Source of the DNA: Alisma plantago-aquatica
Taxonomy: Eukaryota > Streptophyta > Magnoliopsida > Alismatales > Alismataceae
Assembly: GCA_963693085.1 (NCBI GenBank)
Contig: OY856409.1
Location: forward strand, 1,621,845,211-1,621,909,210
Length of the DNA: 64,000 bases
Reading direction: 5' to 3'
In this document: piece after piece, positions 35,975 to 46,854 of the stretch
Numbering within the stretch: the stretch's first letter is position 1
Layout of the letters: each line of letters begins with the position of its first letter
Program-made: the position numbers and the translations under genes
Notes under the pieces: model-generated
What the model saw: only the letters and a program-made list of their open reading frames with translations
Database searches by the model: none
Told to the model about the DNA's origin: nothing

Positions 35975-37375
35975 GGAGTGGAAAGAAAATTTTAAACTCC
36001 AAGGCTGATGAACCAAGCACAATACATATAGAAGCAACTGGTGAGGCCGCAGAGGATGTCCTAGTTCTAGAGACAGTGGAGGATGATGCTGAGAAGGCTA
36101 CAGATGAGCCCATTGTAGAGGAAGAAACTGAGAAGAGGATGCCCTATGTGCCACCACATCAGAGAGCACAGACCATCCCAGTTCCTTATCCCAATAGTCT
36201 AAAATCAAAGAAAGTGGATGCACATTTCAAAATGTTCCTAGATAGCTTTCGGAAACTTTCAGTTAACATCCCCTTGATAGAAGCCATTGAGCAGATACCC
36301 TCCTATGGTAAGTTCTTGAAATATATAATTACCAAGAAGAGGAAGATTCCTGACACAGAGGTGGTAGTCCTTAAGGAGCAGGTTAGCGCCTTTATTTTAG
36401 GTAAATTGCCACCAAAGCGACAAGATTCGGGCTGCTTCAATATTTCATGCTACATAGGAAAAGTGAAATTTGGCAAAGCACTATGTGATTTCAGGGCAAG
36501 TATAAACTTGATGCCCCTCTCAACATTCAAAAAGCTTGGTCTCAAGGAATCTAGACAAAACAACATGACCATTCAACTTGCAGACAACTCTGTGGTACGA
36601 CCATATGGGATATGCGAGGATGTCCTCGTCAAAGTTGATAGATTTCTATTTTCGACTGATTTTGTCATCATGGATATGAAAGATGGGAAATGGAATGAGT
36701 TGCTCCTAGGAAGACCCTTCCAAGCCACTACTCATATGATATTGGAGATGGGTAGAGGCCAGTTGATAATGTGTATAGTTGATGACAGATTCGAGATACT
36801 CATGCCACCGAATTCAAAGAAGTTATAAGCGAATGAGAAATGTCACAAAGTGAAGCACTTTGATCATAATATCTCGCTTTGTTTAGGGAAGCCTTTTCTT
36901 GATATGGCTCACGTCATGACAAAGGTAGATAAGGGAACACTTGTTGTGGACATCATGGAACAAATAAAGGTGATTTCTCTTGTTAACGTTGTGGGTTATC
37001 CCAATGATGATGAAGAGGAAGTCTCACCGTCTACTGAGGATGATGCTATAGTAGTCTCCATGCTTGACTCATACCCACAATTACCTCTTGAAGCTTGCCT
37101 GTTCAATATCATGGATGATTGGATGAGAAGCACATCATTACACGAATGCGAAAATATTCTTTAAGTGCTTTGTTGCTACTATGCCAAGCACTATGAAGAT
37201 CTAGGACTGCTACCACCACCGCTTCATTCTTCTTTGGTCATCCCACCAGATTTTGAGCTTAAACCGCTGCCCCCTCACTTGAAGTACATCTTCTTAGCGG
37301 ATAATGAAAAGCTACTGGTAATCATTTTGGCTTATCTGAGTGTCGATGAAGAAGAGTAGTTGATGATTGTGTTGA
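35968..37375 (+). pseudogene. pol: Athila protease and pol N-terminus
   Basis: The frame changes relative to gag just after 35940; LLRSGKKIL is the usual pol-entry string. The 286-codon open piece to 36828 holds KALCDFRASINLMPLSTFKKL (about 36475), the aspartic-protease active-site region: the Asp is kept, but the following Leu-Gly is Phe-Arg, which should disable it. LLLGRPF (about 36703) is the second protease block. After a stop at 36826 the same frame continues with SLCLGKPFLDMAHVM and, past a stop at 37162, PPDFELKPLPPHLKYIFL (about 37247), the linker to RT. Protease would cut the Gag-Pol polyprotein in the particle. Confidence 0.85.
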
Positions 37376-38386
37376 AGAACCACTGTGGTGCGTTTGGGTG
37401 GTCGGTTTCTGACATTAAGGGGATTTCCCCTACCCTTTTCTAACACAAGATCTGGCTCGTTGAAGGAGCCAAGCTAGTGATTCAGCCGCAACGTCGACTC
37501 AACCCTAGCATGATGGAGGTCGTCAAGAAGGAGGTGATCAAGCTTCTTTCTGCGGGCATCATTTATACTATTTCAGACTCGACATAGGTGAGTCAAAACA
37601 GGTAGTCCCTAAAAATGGGGGAATCATGAAAACACATAATCTTTTAAATGAGCTTGTCACCACCCGATTGCTAACCGGGTGGCGTGTTTGCATTAATTAC
37701 CTTCATTTAAATTTTGCCACTTTGAAAGATCATTTTCCTCTCCCATTTATTGATCAGATCTTAGAGCAGTTGGTTGGCCGCTCTCATTTTTTCTTTTTAC
37801 ACGGTTATTCCGGCTACAATCAGATTTCCATAGACCCTAAGGATCAAGAGAAGTCTACCTTCAATTGCCCTTATGGGACTTTTGCATATCGTTGTATTCC
37901 GTTTGGTTTGTGCAATGCACCAGTGACTTTTCAACGCTGCATGTTAGCTATTTTTCGGATATGGTGGAGCGTTGTCTTGAGGTTTTTATGGAAGATTTTT
38001 CCACCTACGGTGCATCTTTTGATGAGTGTTTGCATAATTTGGATAAAGTTTTGCAGAGATGTGAGGACACACATTTAGCCCACAATTGGGAGAAATGTCA
38101 TATGATGGTTAGCGAAGGTATCGTGCTTGGACACAAGGTGTCTAGTAAGGGACTGGAGGTAGATCCAATAAAGATTGAGGTTATTTCCAAACTACCTCTA
38201 CCAAACTTGGTGAAAGAGGTTAGGAGTTTCCTTGGTCATGCGGGGTTTTATCGCCGGTTTATCAAGGATTTTTCTAAAATCTCTAAACCATTGTCTGAAT
38301 TTCTTGAAAAGGATTCTATTTTTTATTTCAATGATAAATGTATGCATGCCTTTGAGGTACTTAAGCAAAAGTTGATTCAGCACTGA
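37376..38386 (+). pseudogene. pol: Athila reverse transcriptase (broken)
   Basis: RT copies the element RNA into DNA. VIQPQRRLNPSMMEVVKKEV and LLSAGIIYTISDS (37480-37585) are the N-terminal blocks. WRVCINYLHLNFATLKDHFP follows after a frameshift near 37600-37630. YGTFAYRCIPFGLCNAPVTF (about 37873) is the palm block. After a second frameshift near 37930 comes VFMEDFSTYG (about 37982), where the catalytic D-D pair reads E-D, so activity is unlikely. NWEKCHMMVSEGIVLGHKVS and SFLGHAGFYRRFIKDFSKI (about 38085-38290) are the C-terminal blocks. The last open frame stops at 38384. Confidence 0.88.
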
Positions 38387-38700
38387 TTGTTCAAACGCCG
38401 GATTCGACTAAGCCCTTTGAGCTTATGTGTGATGCGTAGGATTTTATCGTGGGGGTCATTCTTGTGCAGCATTTTGAGAACAAACCCACAGTGATTTTTT
38501 TTGTGTCTAAAACTTTGAATGATGCCCAACTCAATTACACCACAACAGAGAAAGAATTGCTTGTTGTGGTTTTCGCATTCGAAAAATTTAGGCAATATTT
38601 AGTGGGGTCTAAAGATGTGGTTTGGACGGACCATGCTACCATAAAATACTTAATGGAAAAGAAAGATGCTAAACCTAGATGCATTAGGTGATCATATTTT
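38387..38700 (+). pseudogene. pol: Athila RNase H (broken)
   Basis: RNase H removes RNA from the RNA-DNA hybrid. PFELMCDA followed by a stop and DFIVGVIL (about 38417-38463) is the first acidic block. [20 protein letters not shown] (about 38530) carries the conserved Glu. [20 protein letters not shown] (about 38608) carries the third acidic block (TDH). The frame differs from that of RT, so at least one indel separates them, and it ends at a stop at 38689. Confidence 0.85.
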
Positions 38701-40133
38701 TGTAATAATTTGGCATTGAAATTAAGGATAAGGAAGGTGTTGAGAATGTGGTTGTGGACCACTTGTATCGGTCGGAGAGGGTAGATGAGACAGATACTAA
38801 CATACCCATTACCAAGAGTTTTCCGGATGAGCAAATCCTTTCAATGCAATCTAAGGATCTGTGGTTTTCATATATTGTAAATTATCTCGCATGTAAGGAA
38901 AACCCAGATGATTCGACTTATCAAGAGAAAAAGAGATTTTTCCATTCTTTGAGATATTATTTCTGGGATGATCCTATTTTTTTGAGACATTGCATGAAAG
39001 GCATTTTGTGCAGGTGTGTACCCAAATGTGAATATGAAAGTGTGCTTAGTCATTGTCATGCATTACCCACTGGCAGTCATCATGCGAGTACAAGGACGAC
39101 GGCTAAGGTGTTGGAAAGTGGCCTTTATTATCCTATGCTCTTCAGAGACGTCTATGACTATGTGAGGAGGTGTGATTCATGTCGAAGGGTAGCTAACATC
39201 TCAAAGTGGCAAGAGACGCCCCTCAATATATTTCAAGAGGTTGAGGTATTTGATTTGTGGGGTATTGATTTCATGGGACCTTTTGTGTCCTCTAATTCCA
39301 ATTTATACATCTTGATTGTTGTTGATTATGTATCGATGTGGGTAGAGGCAATACCCACAAGGACTAATGATGTTGCAGTCATGTGTAGATTTGTGAAGGA
39401 GCATATTTTTTGTAGGTTTGGTGTGCCACAGATGATTATTAGTGATGGAGGCATCCACTTCGCAAACAGGAAATTCACTGCATTATTGAGTAAATATGGG
39501 GTTAAACATAATTTAGGTACCCCATATCACCCACACATGCAAGGCCAGGTGGAGGTGTCAAATAGATAGATTAAGAAGATATTGGAGCGCACGGTGGCCT
39601 CTTCTAGGAATTCTATCGGATGCACTATGGGCATATAGGACCGCATTTAAGACACCTATAGGCACCACACCTTTTAGGTTGACTTATGGACGGGCTTGTC
39701 ATTTGCCGGTAGAATTAGAGCATAAGGCACACTGGGCGCTAAGGAAGCTAAACTTCAGTATTGATGAAGCAGGGAAGAAGCAAATGTTAGAGCTCAACGA
39801 GTTGGATGAGCTAAGGATGAATGCATATGAGAACTCAAGGATCTACAAAGAGCAGACAAAGAAAATACATGATCGCCACATTCACATGTGAGTGTTCAAG
39901 AAGGGTGAGAGTGTGATGTTATTCAATTCAAGGTTATAGTTGCATCCCAAGCAATTGAGATCCCGATGGAGTGGACTGTTTGTGATAGAGGAGGTGTGAC
40001 CCCATGGTGCTATCATGGTTAAAGATGGTGATAGAGCATTCTTAGTGAATGGTCAAAAGTGAAAGCATTATTATGGGGAAGATTACAACAGGAAAGTGCA
40101 TGAGGTTAAACTAATGGCACTAAAAGAGGAATG
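38701..40133 (+). pseudogene. pol: Athila integrase (catalytic core residues kept)
   Basis: Integrase inserts the cDNA. The 273-codon open piece 38748-39569 has an H-H-C-C zinc domain (SHCHALPTGSHH, then RRCDSCRR, about 39045-39190). Its catalytic core has DLWGIDFMGPF (first Asp, about 39250), MIISDGGIHFANRKF (second Asp, about 39431) and QGQVEVSNR (Glu, about 39540), so the D-D-E triad is intact in the reading. A stop follows at 39567, then a frameshift. [20 protein letters not shown] and the C-terminal domain (39675-40133) include stops at 39889, 39937 and 40060. It is the least damaged enzyme of this copy. Confidence 0.88.
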
Positions 40134-40323
40134 AAAGGCAGAACTACATCTCGCCTAAGATGTTAAAGTAGGGCACTTTTTGGGAGGCAACCCAACCTTG
40201 GTAGTGTACCTGTTTGTGTCTTTAACTTTTGTTCACATTCCTAGGTAATTTTCAATATTGTAGCTTTTAGTTTTTAAAAATGATACCCTGATTAGTTTGC
40301 TAAGTGTGCAGAACTGTGTGGAA

Positions 40324-40881
40324 GTCGATACCATCGACCCTTGTGTCGATGGTAGTGACGAGGGTGATGAGCAGCAGCTACAGAAAATTTGCTCCGTCGA
40401 TACTATCGACGGCCTCGTCGATAGTATCAACCACCCAACAGGTTGATCGACTCAAATTCTAGAGCAAGTCGATAGCATCGACCCCAAGGTCGATGCTTGG
40501 GAGATCTATTGAGATGTTCAGATGATTTCTTCTCAGAGAAATCGACACCATCGACCATCGAGTCGATGGTATTGACCCAGCTACAGGGAAATTCACTACG
40601 AAGGCCTCCGAGGACAAAGGATGCATACATAAGTCGATGCCATCGATGCCCGTTGATGGTATCGAAGGTCCACGTCAGCGATCCGTGAGTCGCCATCAAC
40701 GAAGAGCACCAAATCAGAGAGGTCGATCTGTGGGATGAGTCGATATCATCGACCCTCATCAATAGTATTGACATGTCACCGATCTGGGCCCCGACATCCA
40801 GCAATCGATGCCCGTTGATACCAGTGAAGAAACAGATCGTGTTGTAGATGCTGATACCATCGACAACCTGTCGATGGTATC
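40324..40881 (+). promoter_or_regulatory. Inter-ORF dyad array, seven inverted pairs
   Basis: Between integrase and the third ORF, seven pairs of arms of the GTCGATACCATCGAC / GTCGATGGTATCGAC type occur at 40324/40345, 40396/40417, 40468/40489, 40542/40562, 40633/40652, 40739/40758 and 40853/40870, with loops of about 4-6 bases. In pairs 2 and 3 the central bases differ from the consensus but still pair (TACTATC with ATAGTAT; AGCATCGAC with GTCGATGCT). The array ends 30 bp before a TATA box. Confidence 0.75.
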
Positions 40882-40910
40882 TACGGGGTTCTAGGGGTGC
40901 CGACCTCAGT

Positions 40911-40918
40911 TATAAAAG
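40911..40918 (+). promoter_or_regulatory. TATA box of a possible internal promoter
   Basis: TATAAAAG in 'cctcagt...gagggattg' is followed by a C/T-rich start-like region ('ttcatttctcttcacacc') and a leader of about 170 bp to the ATG at 41116. It is placed to drive the post-integrase ORF separately from the LTR. Confidence 0.55.
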
Positions 40919-41115
40919 GAGGGATTGTAGTTCATTTCTCTTCACACCTTCAGATCATTCTTCCTCAACTTCAACCTTGAGTATTGGTGAGCAACCAGAG
41001 GTGCGCAACAAGCATCTAGCGAGTGAGAAATCTTCCCCAAGTTCATCATCGACTGCGGAGATCATCTTCTCCGACCTTCACTGAGATATTTTTCTCTATC
41101 TTTTCTCTTTTCATC

Positions 41116-42797
41116 ATGGTGAGGAATGCAGCTTCATCTTCCTCGTGTGCTGCCCCAATGGAGATCAAGACATTCATACCACCACTGTCGGGCTCCATTC
41201 CCCGTATGAGGCTTGCACATCCCTCAGTAGACGTGAAGAACATCTTCAATGAGTTAATGAAGTCGCCAATCGAGCCCACTCGTTATGTTGATCAGGCCAT
41301 GATCCGAGACCTGGGCTTTGACGAAAACCTCAAATATGTCCTTCGTGGCCAAGTTGGGAGGTTGACATATGGGGGGGAATGAGTTCCCTATCACGTTGAG
41401 GGTCATCCTTTCTTTGGCGAGTGGCCGACATACAAGGAAATCATGGCGGAGTTCGTGGCATCTCTCGACATTTACGTCGTGCCCAATGACCTCATCGCCA
41501 CCGACTGAGTGGATAAAGGGTCGAGTCTCCTTTTGAATTTTCAACCATAACTACACCATCACGTTCGACCAGTTCAAATAAGTCTACAACGGGTGGCATT
41601 CTCCCGTGTAGCACAAACAGCCGGACAGTCAGGCTGACTATGAAGCAATGTTTGCGGAGTTGGTGACCACTCTGGCAGGTAAGACGATCAGCTAACACAA
41701 TGCGTCCGTGGCTGATTTTGAGCACCCATTCGTGAGGGGTTTGCATCGCATGTTATGCATCACTTTCTTTGCTTGAGGCAAACTATCGCTGAGCAACTTC
41801 CAAGAGACGGACCTATTTTTCCTCTACAAGCTATTGACTAGGGAAAAGCTTAATTCGGGTGTGTTTTTCTTGACGCGTGTGATGGCAGTGAAGAGGAGCA
41901 CCAGACGAGCCCCTATTCATTTTGGGGGACTTATCACGCCACTACCCTCTACCTTGGGCTATACCTATCCACACTCCCTCCACTGGTCAACAAGAACCCT
42001 ATCAATCTTGCTTACTTCCACCACTCAAACCTTCTTACATTCTGCGATGGTGTGGTATATGCTCATTGACACATACGAAAGGAGTACTTGGAGCTATCAC
42101 TACCAGACCCCATTTTCAAAATCCAGCCAGGCCATGATTTTTGGTGGTCAATCATTCCCATTAACGAGTCCGAGGAAGAATTTGAAGTGGCATACGATGA
42201 TGTCGATGCAGGCGATGATGAGGAGGAGGAAGAGGAGACTCTCACACCTCTTCGGTCACGAGTAGCCCCAAGGAAGCATCCACGCTTCTATCTAGGATCT
42301 TCATCTTCCTCTCAGCCACCGCCACCATAGCCCTCTCAGGAAGGAGAGGATGTTTATTCCATGTGGGGCATGTATACCATGCTCCAGGACATCCAGCAGA
42401 TGCAACAGCAGCATACTACGTCTTTCGCTGGTATTCAAGACACGACGAACCAGCTATTTGTGAATCAACAAGCAATTTATGAGAGTGAGCGCCTCCTCCT
42501 TGCCAACCAAGAGAACATACACAACCGGTTGCATAGGTTGGAGATGCAGTAGCAGCCTTTCTAAGACCACTATTGGATTCGGGACTAATTTGGAGGCTAC
42601 CCATAGCCACCACCGATGCCCCCATCTGATCCTTCATTTCAGGGGCAATATCCTACATGGGATCCCAGTGGTCAGCAATACCTGCAATAGCCGCCACCTG
42701 AGCAGTAGTAGGGTATCACTGTTCCACCTTCTGAGTTTGTTCTTGACTATGAGGACATAGTCGAATTCAAGCTTGGGGGGGATGGAACAGTTTTGAT
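41116..42797 (+). pseudogene. Athila post-integrase ORF (ORF3), broken
   Basis: Athila elements carry an extra ORF after integrase whose role is unsettled (often called env-like). Start 41116 (atcATGGtg) is chosen because it follows the TATA box and leader; an upstream in-frame ATG at 41023 is possible. The open N-terminal piece to 41382 (serine-rich start, then MRLAHPSVDVKNIFNELMKS) is followed by frameshifted pieces. Among these are FFGEWPTYKEIMAEFVASLD (about 41410) and NKNPINLAYFHHSNLLTFCD (about 41990), then SLPDPIFKIQPGHDFWWSII (about 42094-42153). Next come an Asp/Glu-rich tract (42170-42240), a Ser/Pro stretch and a Gln-rich, coiled-coil-like tail (42361-42552). The tail continues Pro-rich to about 42790, its end encoded by a PPT-like string. 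No membrane segment or signal peptide is evident. Confidence 0.65.
42766..42785 (+). other. PPT-like string at the end of ORF3
   Basis: TTCAAGCTTGGGGGGGATGG repeats the core of the terminal PPT (TTCAAGCTTAGGGGAG, 45258-45273), 2.5 kb upstream of it. It may act as a second plus-strand primer. Confidence 0.5.
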
Positions 42798-43621
42798 CTT
42801 AGTTTTATTTCATTTTCTTTCATTTTAGCATTTTTCTTAGATTTTTGCAATTTTTCTTCTAGTTGTGTAATTTCTTTATTTATAGCTTTCTAGGATCCAC
42901 TTTCTATCTAGTGTAATCAGTGGATGTCTAAATGTAAATTGCATGTCATCTCAATGTTTTTCATATAGGGGTAATGGGTGCAATTGTCTAAAATTTGAGC
43001 ATTAAAAAAATTCCAAAAATTATAAGTTGAACTTGTTTGAAATTGAGCACATAACTTAGGAAAATAATTAGGTAGGTCAACTTTAAAACATATGATCATA
43101 ACTGTACATCCTTATGGTTCAAGAAATGTGGATGGATTTGGATGTTGAGCCAAAAGTGACCAAATGCTTCAAGAAAGTGAGAGAGAGAAACCCGTTGATT
43201 GATTGGTACACATGTTAGTAAGGAGGGACATATAATCTTTCTCAATGGTTATGTCAATTAGTCTTGTGATCTATCCACCTCATTTCATTCAAACTCCACC
43301 ATAAGAATTGAGAGAACATTACAGTTTTTCATTTCTTGATTGCATGTCAACTAGATAGGATTGCATTATAGCTAGATTTTGCATAAAAAAATAAAAAATG
43401 AAAAGAGATTTATAGATTAGTCATGCATGCACACATTCTAGAGTGCATGCCATTGTAGTTGCATAATTACTTTCATATAGTTGCATTTTGCAGACTCTTG
43501 AACATATAGGACATTATGTGCCTTACTTATTCTGAAAAATAAGAAATGCAGGGAACTTGTTCTATACTCTCTGAGATGTGAATTGTAATGCAACAATTGT
43601 GGTAGTTATGTGAAAATAAGC

Positions 43622-43656
<35 letters not shown>

Positions 43657-43919
43657 AAATGTTTCTCTAGTCAAAATTGATAAGAAGAAGGGCTTGAAAA
43701 AAAAAAGAGAAAATTTTTTAAGAAGAAATTAGAGGAAGAAAAGAACTTGTTTCACCTGGATATTAAAACGAATAAGTACATGATGTAGTTTTGTAGACAT
43801 TCCATCTCACATTGAGACGGAATAGTAGAGCATGCATCATTCCACCTAAAATGTAGACATTAGGTCATTTCCATATGCATATGCATCATTTAGGTCATTT
43901 TTATTATTTTTGCATGTTT
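42798..43919 (+). other. Athila 3' non-coding region
   Basis: AT-rich, no ORF of note. It holds the (TA)n microsatellite at 43626-43653 and an A-rich tract at 43695-43745. Confidence 0.6.
43626..43653 (+). repeat. (TA)n microsatellite
   Basis: About 14 perfect TA units. Confidence 0.95.
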
Positions 43920-43939
43920 AACTGTATTGTGCTTCCTCT

Positions 43940-44843
43940 AAGTTTCATGGAACCGGAGATGCTATGCTCTTCAACCATGGTTCCGACAGATGGACTGAAC
44001 CTAGAATGGGAGTTGTCCCTCGCTAACTTGAGGCTATCTTCACAAGGAGCCAAGAACCTGATGCAAGCATCAGGTATCTACCTGGAATATGCTGGGACAG
44101 TGAACCGGGACTCTGATGAAGAGTCTTGTTGCTCGTGCGACCTGGAACCGGACCTCTTGAAGGTTTTCAAGGTAAATGGCAGCCTGAGACAGAAGAAGAA
44201 GAAGAAGAAACCCAAAGCAAAGGGAGGAGAAGTGGGAGACTCCTCCTAGCTGGATGGATCTGGATGAATCCTATCTGTCGTGTTACATTCTTGAGCCTTC
44301 TCTATAGCTAAGATTCTGGAGACTTGGGATGAAGGAAGGTTCTCAGTCTAGATCTAAGTCACCTTTTATGGGTGTTCTTTGATGCAGTGATGTGGGTCTA
44401 AATTGATATCCTTCTGAAGCTTCCTTGCTCTTATTCAAAGCTTGGAGTGGTTTGCATCAGTTATGCTCTGCCATGGGCTTCTTAGGTGTTTGTTTCTGCT
44501 GGGTTTGTTCTCAAATCTGTGTGTATATCTCAACCGTGGACATTTGCAGGGGGCTTAATCCTTGATCTAGTTACTTCTTGAGACATGACACCGGTGTTGT
44601 CTGTGTCTTCTTCTTTGTGGTTGTGCTTAAGGTCATTGAGGACATGATTCATCTAAAGTCATGTCTCATAGGTATTGTGGTGTTTCGGGAATAGATTCCA
44701 TGTTTGATGTCCTTGTGTGTTGTGTTTTTCTTGTAACCTTGATAGCCATTTGTTTGGTGTATCAAGCATTAGATTCTCTATTTAGGGGTGCAAATGTACC
44801 TAAAGTTTTGGTTATAGTAACACACATTTTAGACCAACCAAAA
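43940..44843 (+). pseudogene. Probable retroposed host-gene copy (processed pseudogene)
   Basis: The segment is flanked by a 19-20 bp perfect direct repeat (ACTGTATTGTGCTTCCTCT at 43921-43939 and 44845-44863) and ends in a short A run (44840-44845) abutting the right repeat: the signature of LINE-mediated retroposition. It is richer in G+C than the surrounding Athila 3' region. It opens directly in a coding-like frame: from the ATG at 43947 about 100 codons run to the stop at 44247, ending in a lysine-rich tail (RQKKKKKKPKAKGG). About 590 bp follow like a 3' UTR. The product is not recognised; the 5' part of the gene appears missing. Alternatively this is a chance or tandem duplication within Athila. 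Confidence 0.55.
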
Positions 44844-44863
44844 AACTGTATTGTGCTTCCTCT

Positions 44864-45257
44864 TCTTCCACATCCGCCCATTTCATCCACGCATTGCACA
44901 AAACGGTAGGCCACCCATGATTATCTCCTCATTCTTGTATATCAGGAGATCTGCTTCCATGTAGATGGTAGTTAGGATATGAGAAACGTAGATAGGAGAT
45001 CACAAGATGCACTAAACCTGAACCGGAGGAATTCATTATATCAACTGCCTTATTTGATAGTGTTCGTTGGTCTTGCGGTGGGCATCTCTCATGTCCAATT
45101 ATTTTCACCATTAGGGTAGTTACCGTTCTGTGGTCAGTGAGGGCCGGTATGTGCCTTGTAGGAGGGAATCATTCTGATATGTCTTTTATGCTAATATGTT
45201 CTTTAGTTGACCATCTCAATTATATTTTGTAGTTTTGTTGCTCAAGGACAAGCAAAG
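44864..45257 (+). other. Athila 3' non-coding region, continued
   Basis: No ORF of note. It ends with 'gttgctcaaggacaagcaaagttcaagctt', the usual lead-in to an Athila/Tat PPT. Confidence 0.6.
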
Positions 45258-45275
45258 TTCAAGCTTAGGGGAGTT
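45258..45275 (+). other. Polypurine tract of Athila
   Basis: TTCAAGCTTAGGGGAGTT lies immediately before the 3' LTR start TGATGCAAGG. Confidence 0.85.
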
Positions 45276-46796
45276 TGATGCAAGGGTTTTGAGTCGCTTT
45301 TATAGGATAGTTTTATAATTGTTTTGTGTGTTTATCGGTCATATTTGTGGTTAATATCGCATGATTCATTTCCTTTAGCCTACAATCTCGTTATGCATCA
45401 AATTTTTCTTATTTCATCTTATTTTTTATAAAAGATCATATTTATCGTATTTGATTGATGTTCTTCTCTTTATTTCAGGGAATTTGCATATCTGAAGCCA
45501 TCAATACCATCGACGGTCATCGATGCCATCGACATGGCCACAACAACAAGTCAGGGAAAGAGCAGAACCAGTCAATACGATCGACAGGACGGTCAATGGT
45601 ATCAAGATAGCGTCAACGTGCCAAAGGTCAACAAGTCGATACCATCGACGTGTTTGGTCAATGGTATTGAGCTGCCATAAGAGAGAATGGTAGAAATCAA
45701 GGAGCGTTGATACCCTACGGGGGTCGATACCATTGACCCACCGTCGATGGTATCGACACCGTCAGATCAGGAAACAGCCCAAATCGATCTAAATCGAACG
45801 GTCGTGATATTTTGTCGGTCGTAAGTGATCCCTATACCGAGGAAAGATGGCCCAAGCCGTACTATAACGTCATTACTCACCGCACAAGTCTCAGAAGAGG
45901 AGAGGATGAAGAACGGAGACCAGAGCTATGCCCTAGACATTTCCAGAGCTGCAGATGGATTTTTCTACTACCGAAAGGCTATAGAATGCCCATCCCGCGC
46001 CAAGAATCATTTGATTCTCCTTCGTTCAGGGGTTACACCATCTCCATCTATGTTTCCCATATGTTTTCTTCTCCTTTCATCGTGTTTCTCATTGAGATGA
46101 ACATGCGGGGCTAATCCCATTTGTCTTTAGGACCAGGAGTAGCCCAGATAATCGTTGTATGACACTTTTTACATAGTTAACCATAATTTGTCTCTCAAAT
46201 CTGTGGTATGATATTGTTTTCTCAACTCTATCATTGTTCTTGATCACCATAATGGTAATTTAATACCATTAATTTCTTTTGATGAAGAACTAACGGTTGA
46301 AAAGACACAATAATCACATTAACTTATAAATTCTTTAGAAAAGGCGATGTACGGTTAATGATGGAAACCTAGAGATATGTTTTTCATGCACCTAATTTAG
46401 GGTATAGGTTACTACTGATGTGGAACCGATCGAAATTAAGGTAGTGAATTGTATCCCGAAAGCGAACAATTCTATTCATAGGTGACTACCCGGGATAGGA
46501 GACAAGTTGTGATAATTATGCAGTAATTAGTACAATGAGAATCTGTGGTGAAACCGCAATCCTAAAGATTCCATTTTAATTGATTAAACCAACCATTTAA
46601 TCAATTTCTTTGTTTTCTTTTGTTTTTATTTTCTTTTTCAAAACAACTCTCAAACTTTTATAATTAGTCTAGCTGATTGCAATTAGTTAGTAGTAGTCTA
46701 CCAAAATTATGTTCCCTGAGTTCGAATCGGGCCTCACAAAGGCCTATATTACATTGACGTGTGAACTTGTGTTATACACACAGTTTAATTGTGTCA
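45276..46796 (+). repeat. Athila 3' LTR
   Basis: It matches the 5' LTR end to end, ending TTGTGTCA, followed by TSD TCTAG. Its dyad motifs (45499-45757) have lost symmetry in several arms through C-to-T and G-to-A changes. Confidence 0.92.
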
Positions 46797-46801
46797 TCTA
46801 G
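46797..46801 (+). repeat. Athila target-site duplication, right
   Basis: TCTAG, identical to 32989-32993. Confidence 0.85.
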
Positions 46802-46854
46802 GAACCAAAAAGATTTGTTATTGGATGCCTTCTAAATTAAGGACATAGTATAAG

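Larger units (their letters stand above)
32994..46796 (+). mobile_element. Athila-type Ty3/gypsy retrotransposon, full length (13.8 kb)
   Basis: Two LTRs of 1520 and 1521 bp, a perfect 5-bp TSD, a tRNA-Asp-like primer site, gag, protease, RT, RNase H, integrase, a third ORF after integrase and a PPT are all present in canonical order. Athila elements have this primer site and a post-integrase ORF. Each ORF is interrupted and several catalytic positions are changed, so the copy is dead. A probable retroposed gene copy lies in its 3' region. LTR differences are mostly transitions, as expected from decay of methylated cytosines. Confidence 0.92.

Noticed and set aside
42063..42245. Serine-rich minus-strand ORF
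   Set aside because: Reverse of the acidic Asp/Glu codon run in the Athila ORF3.
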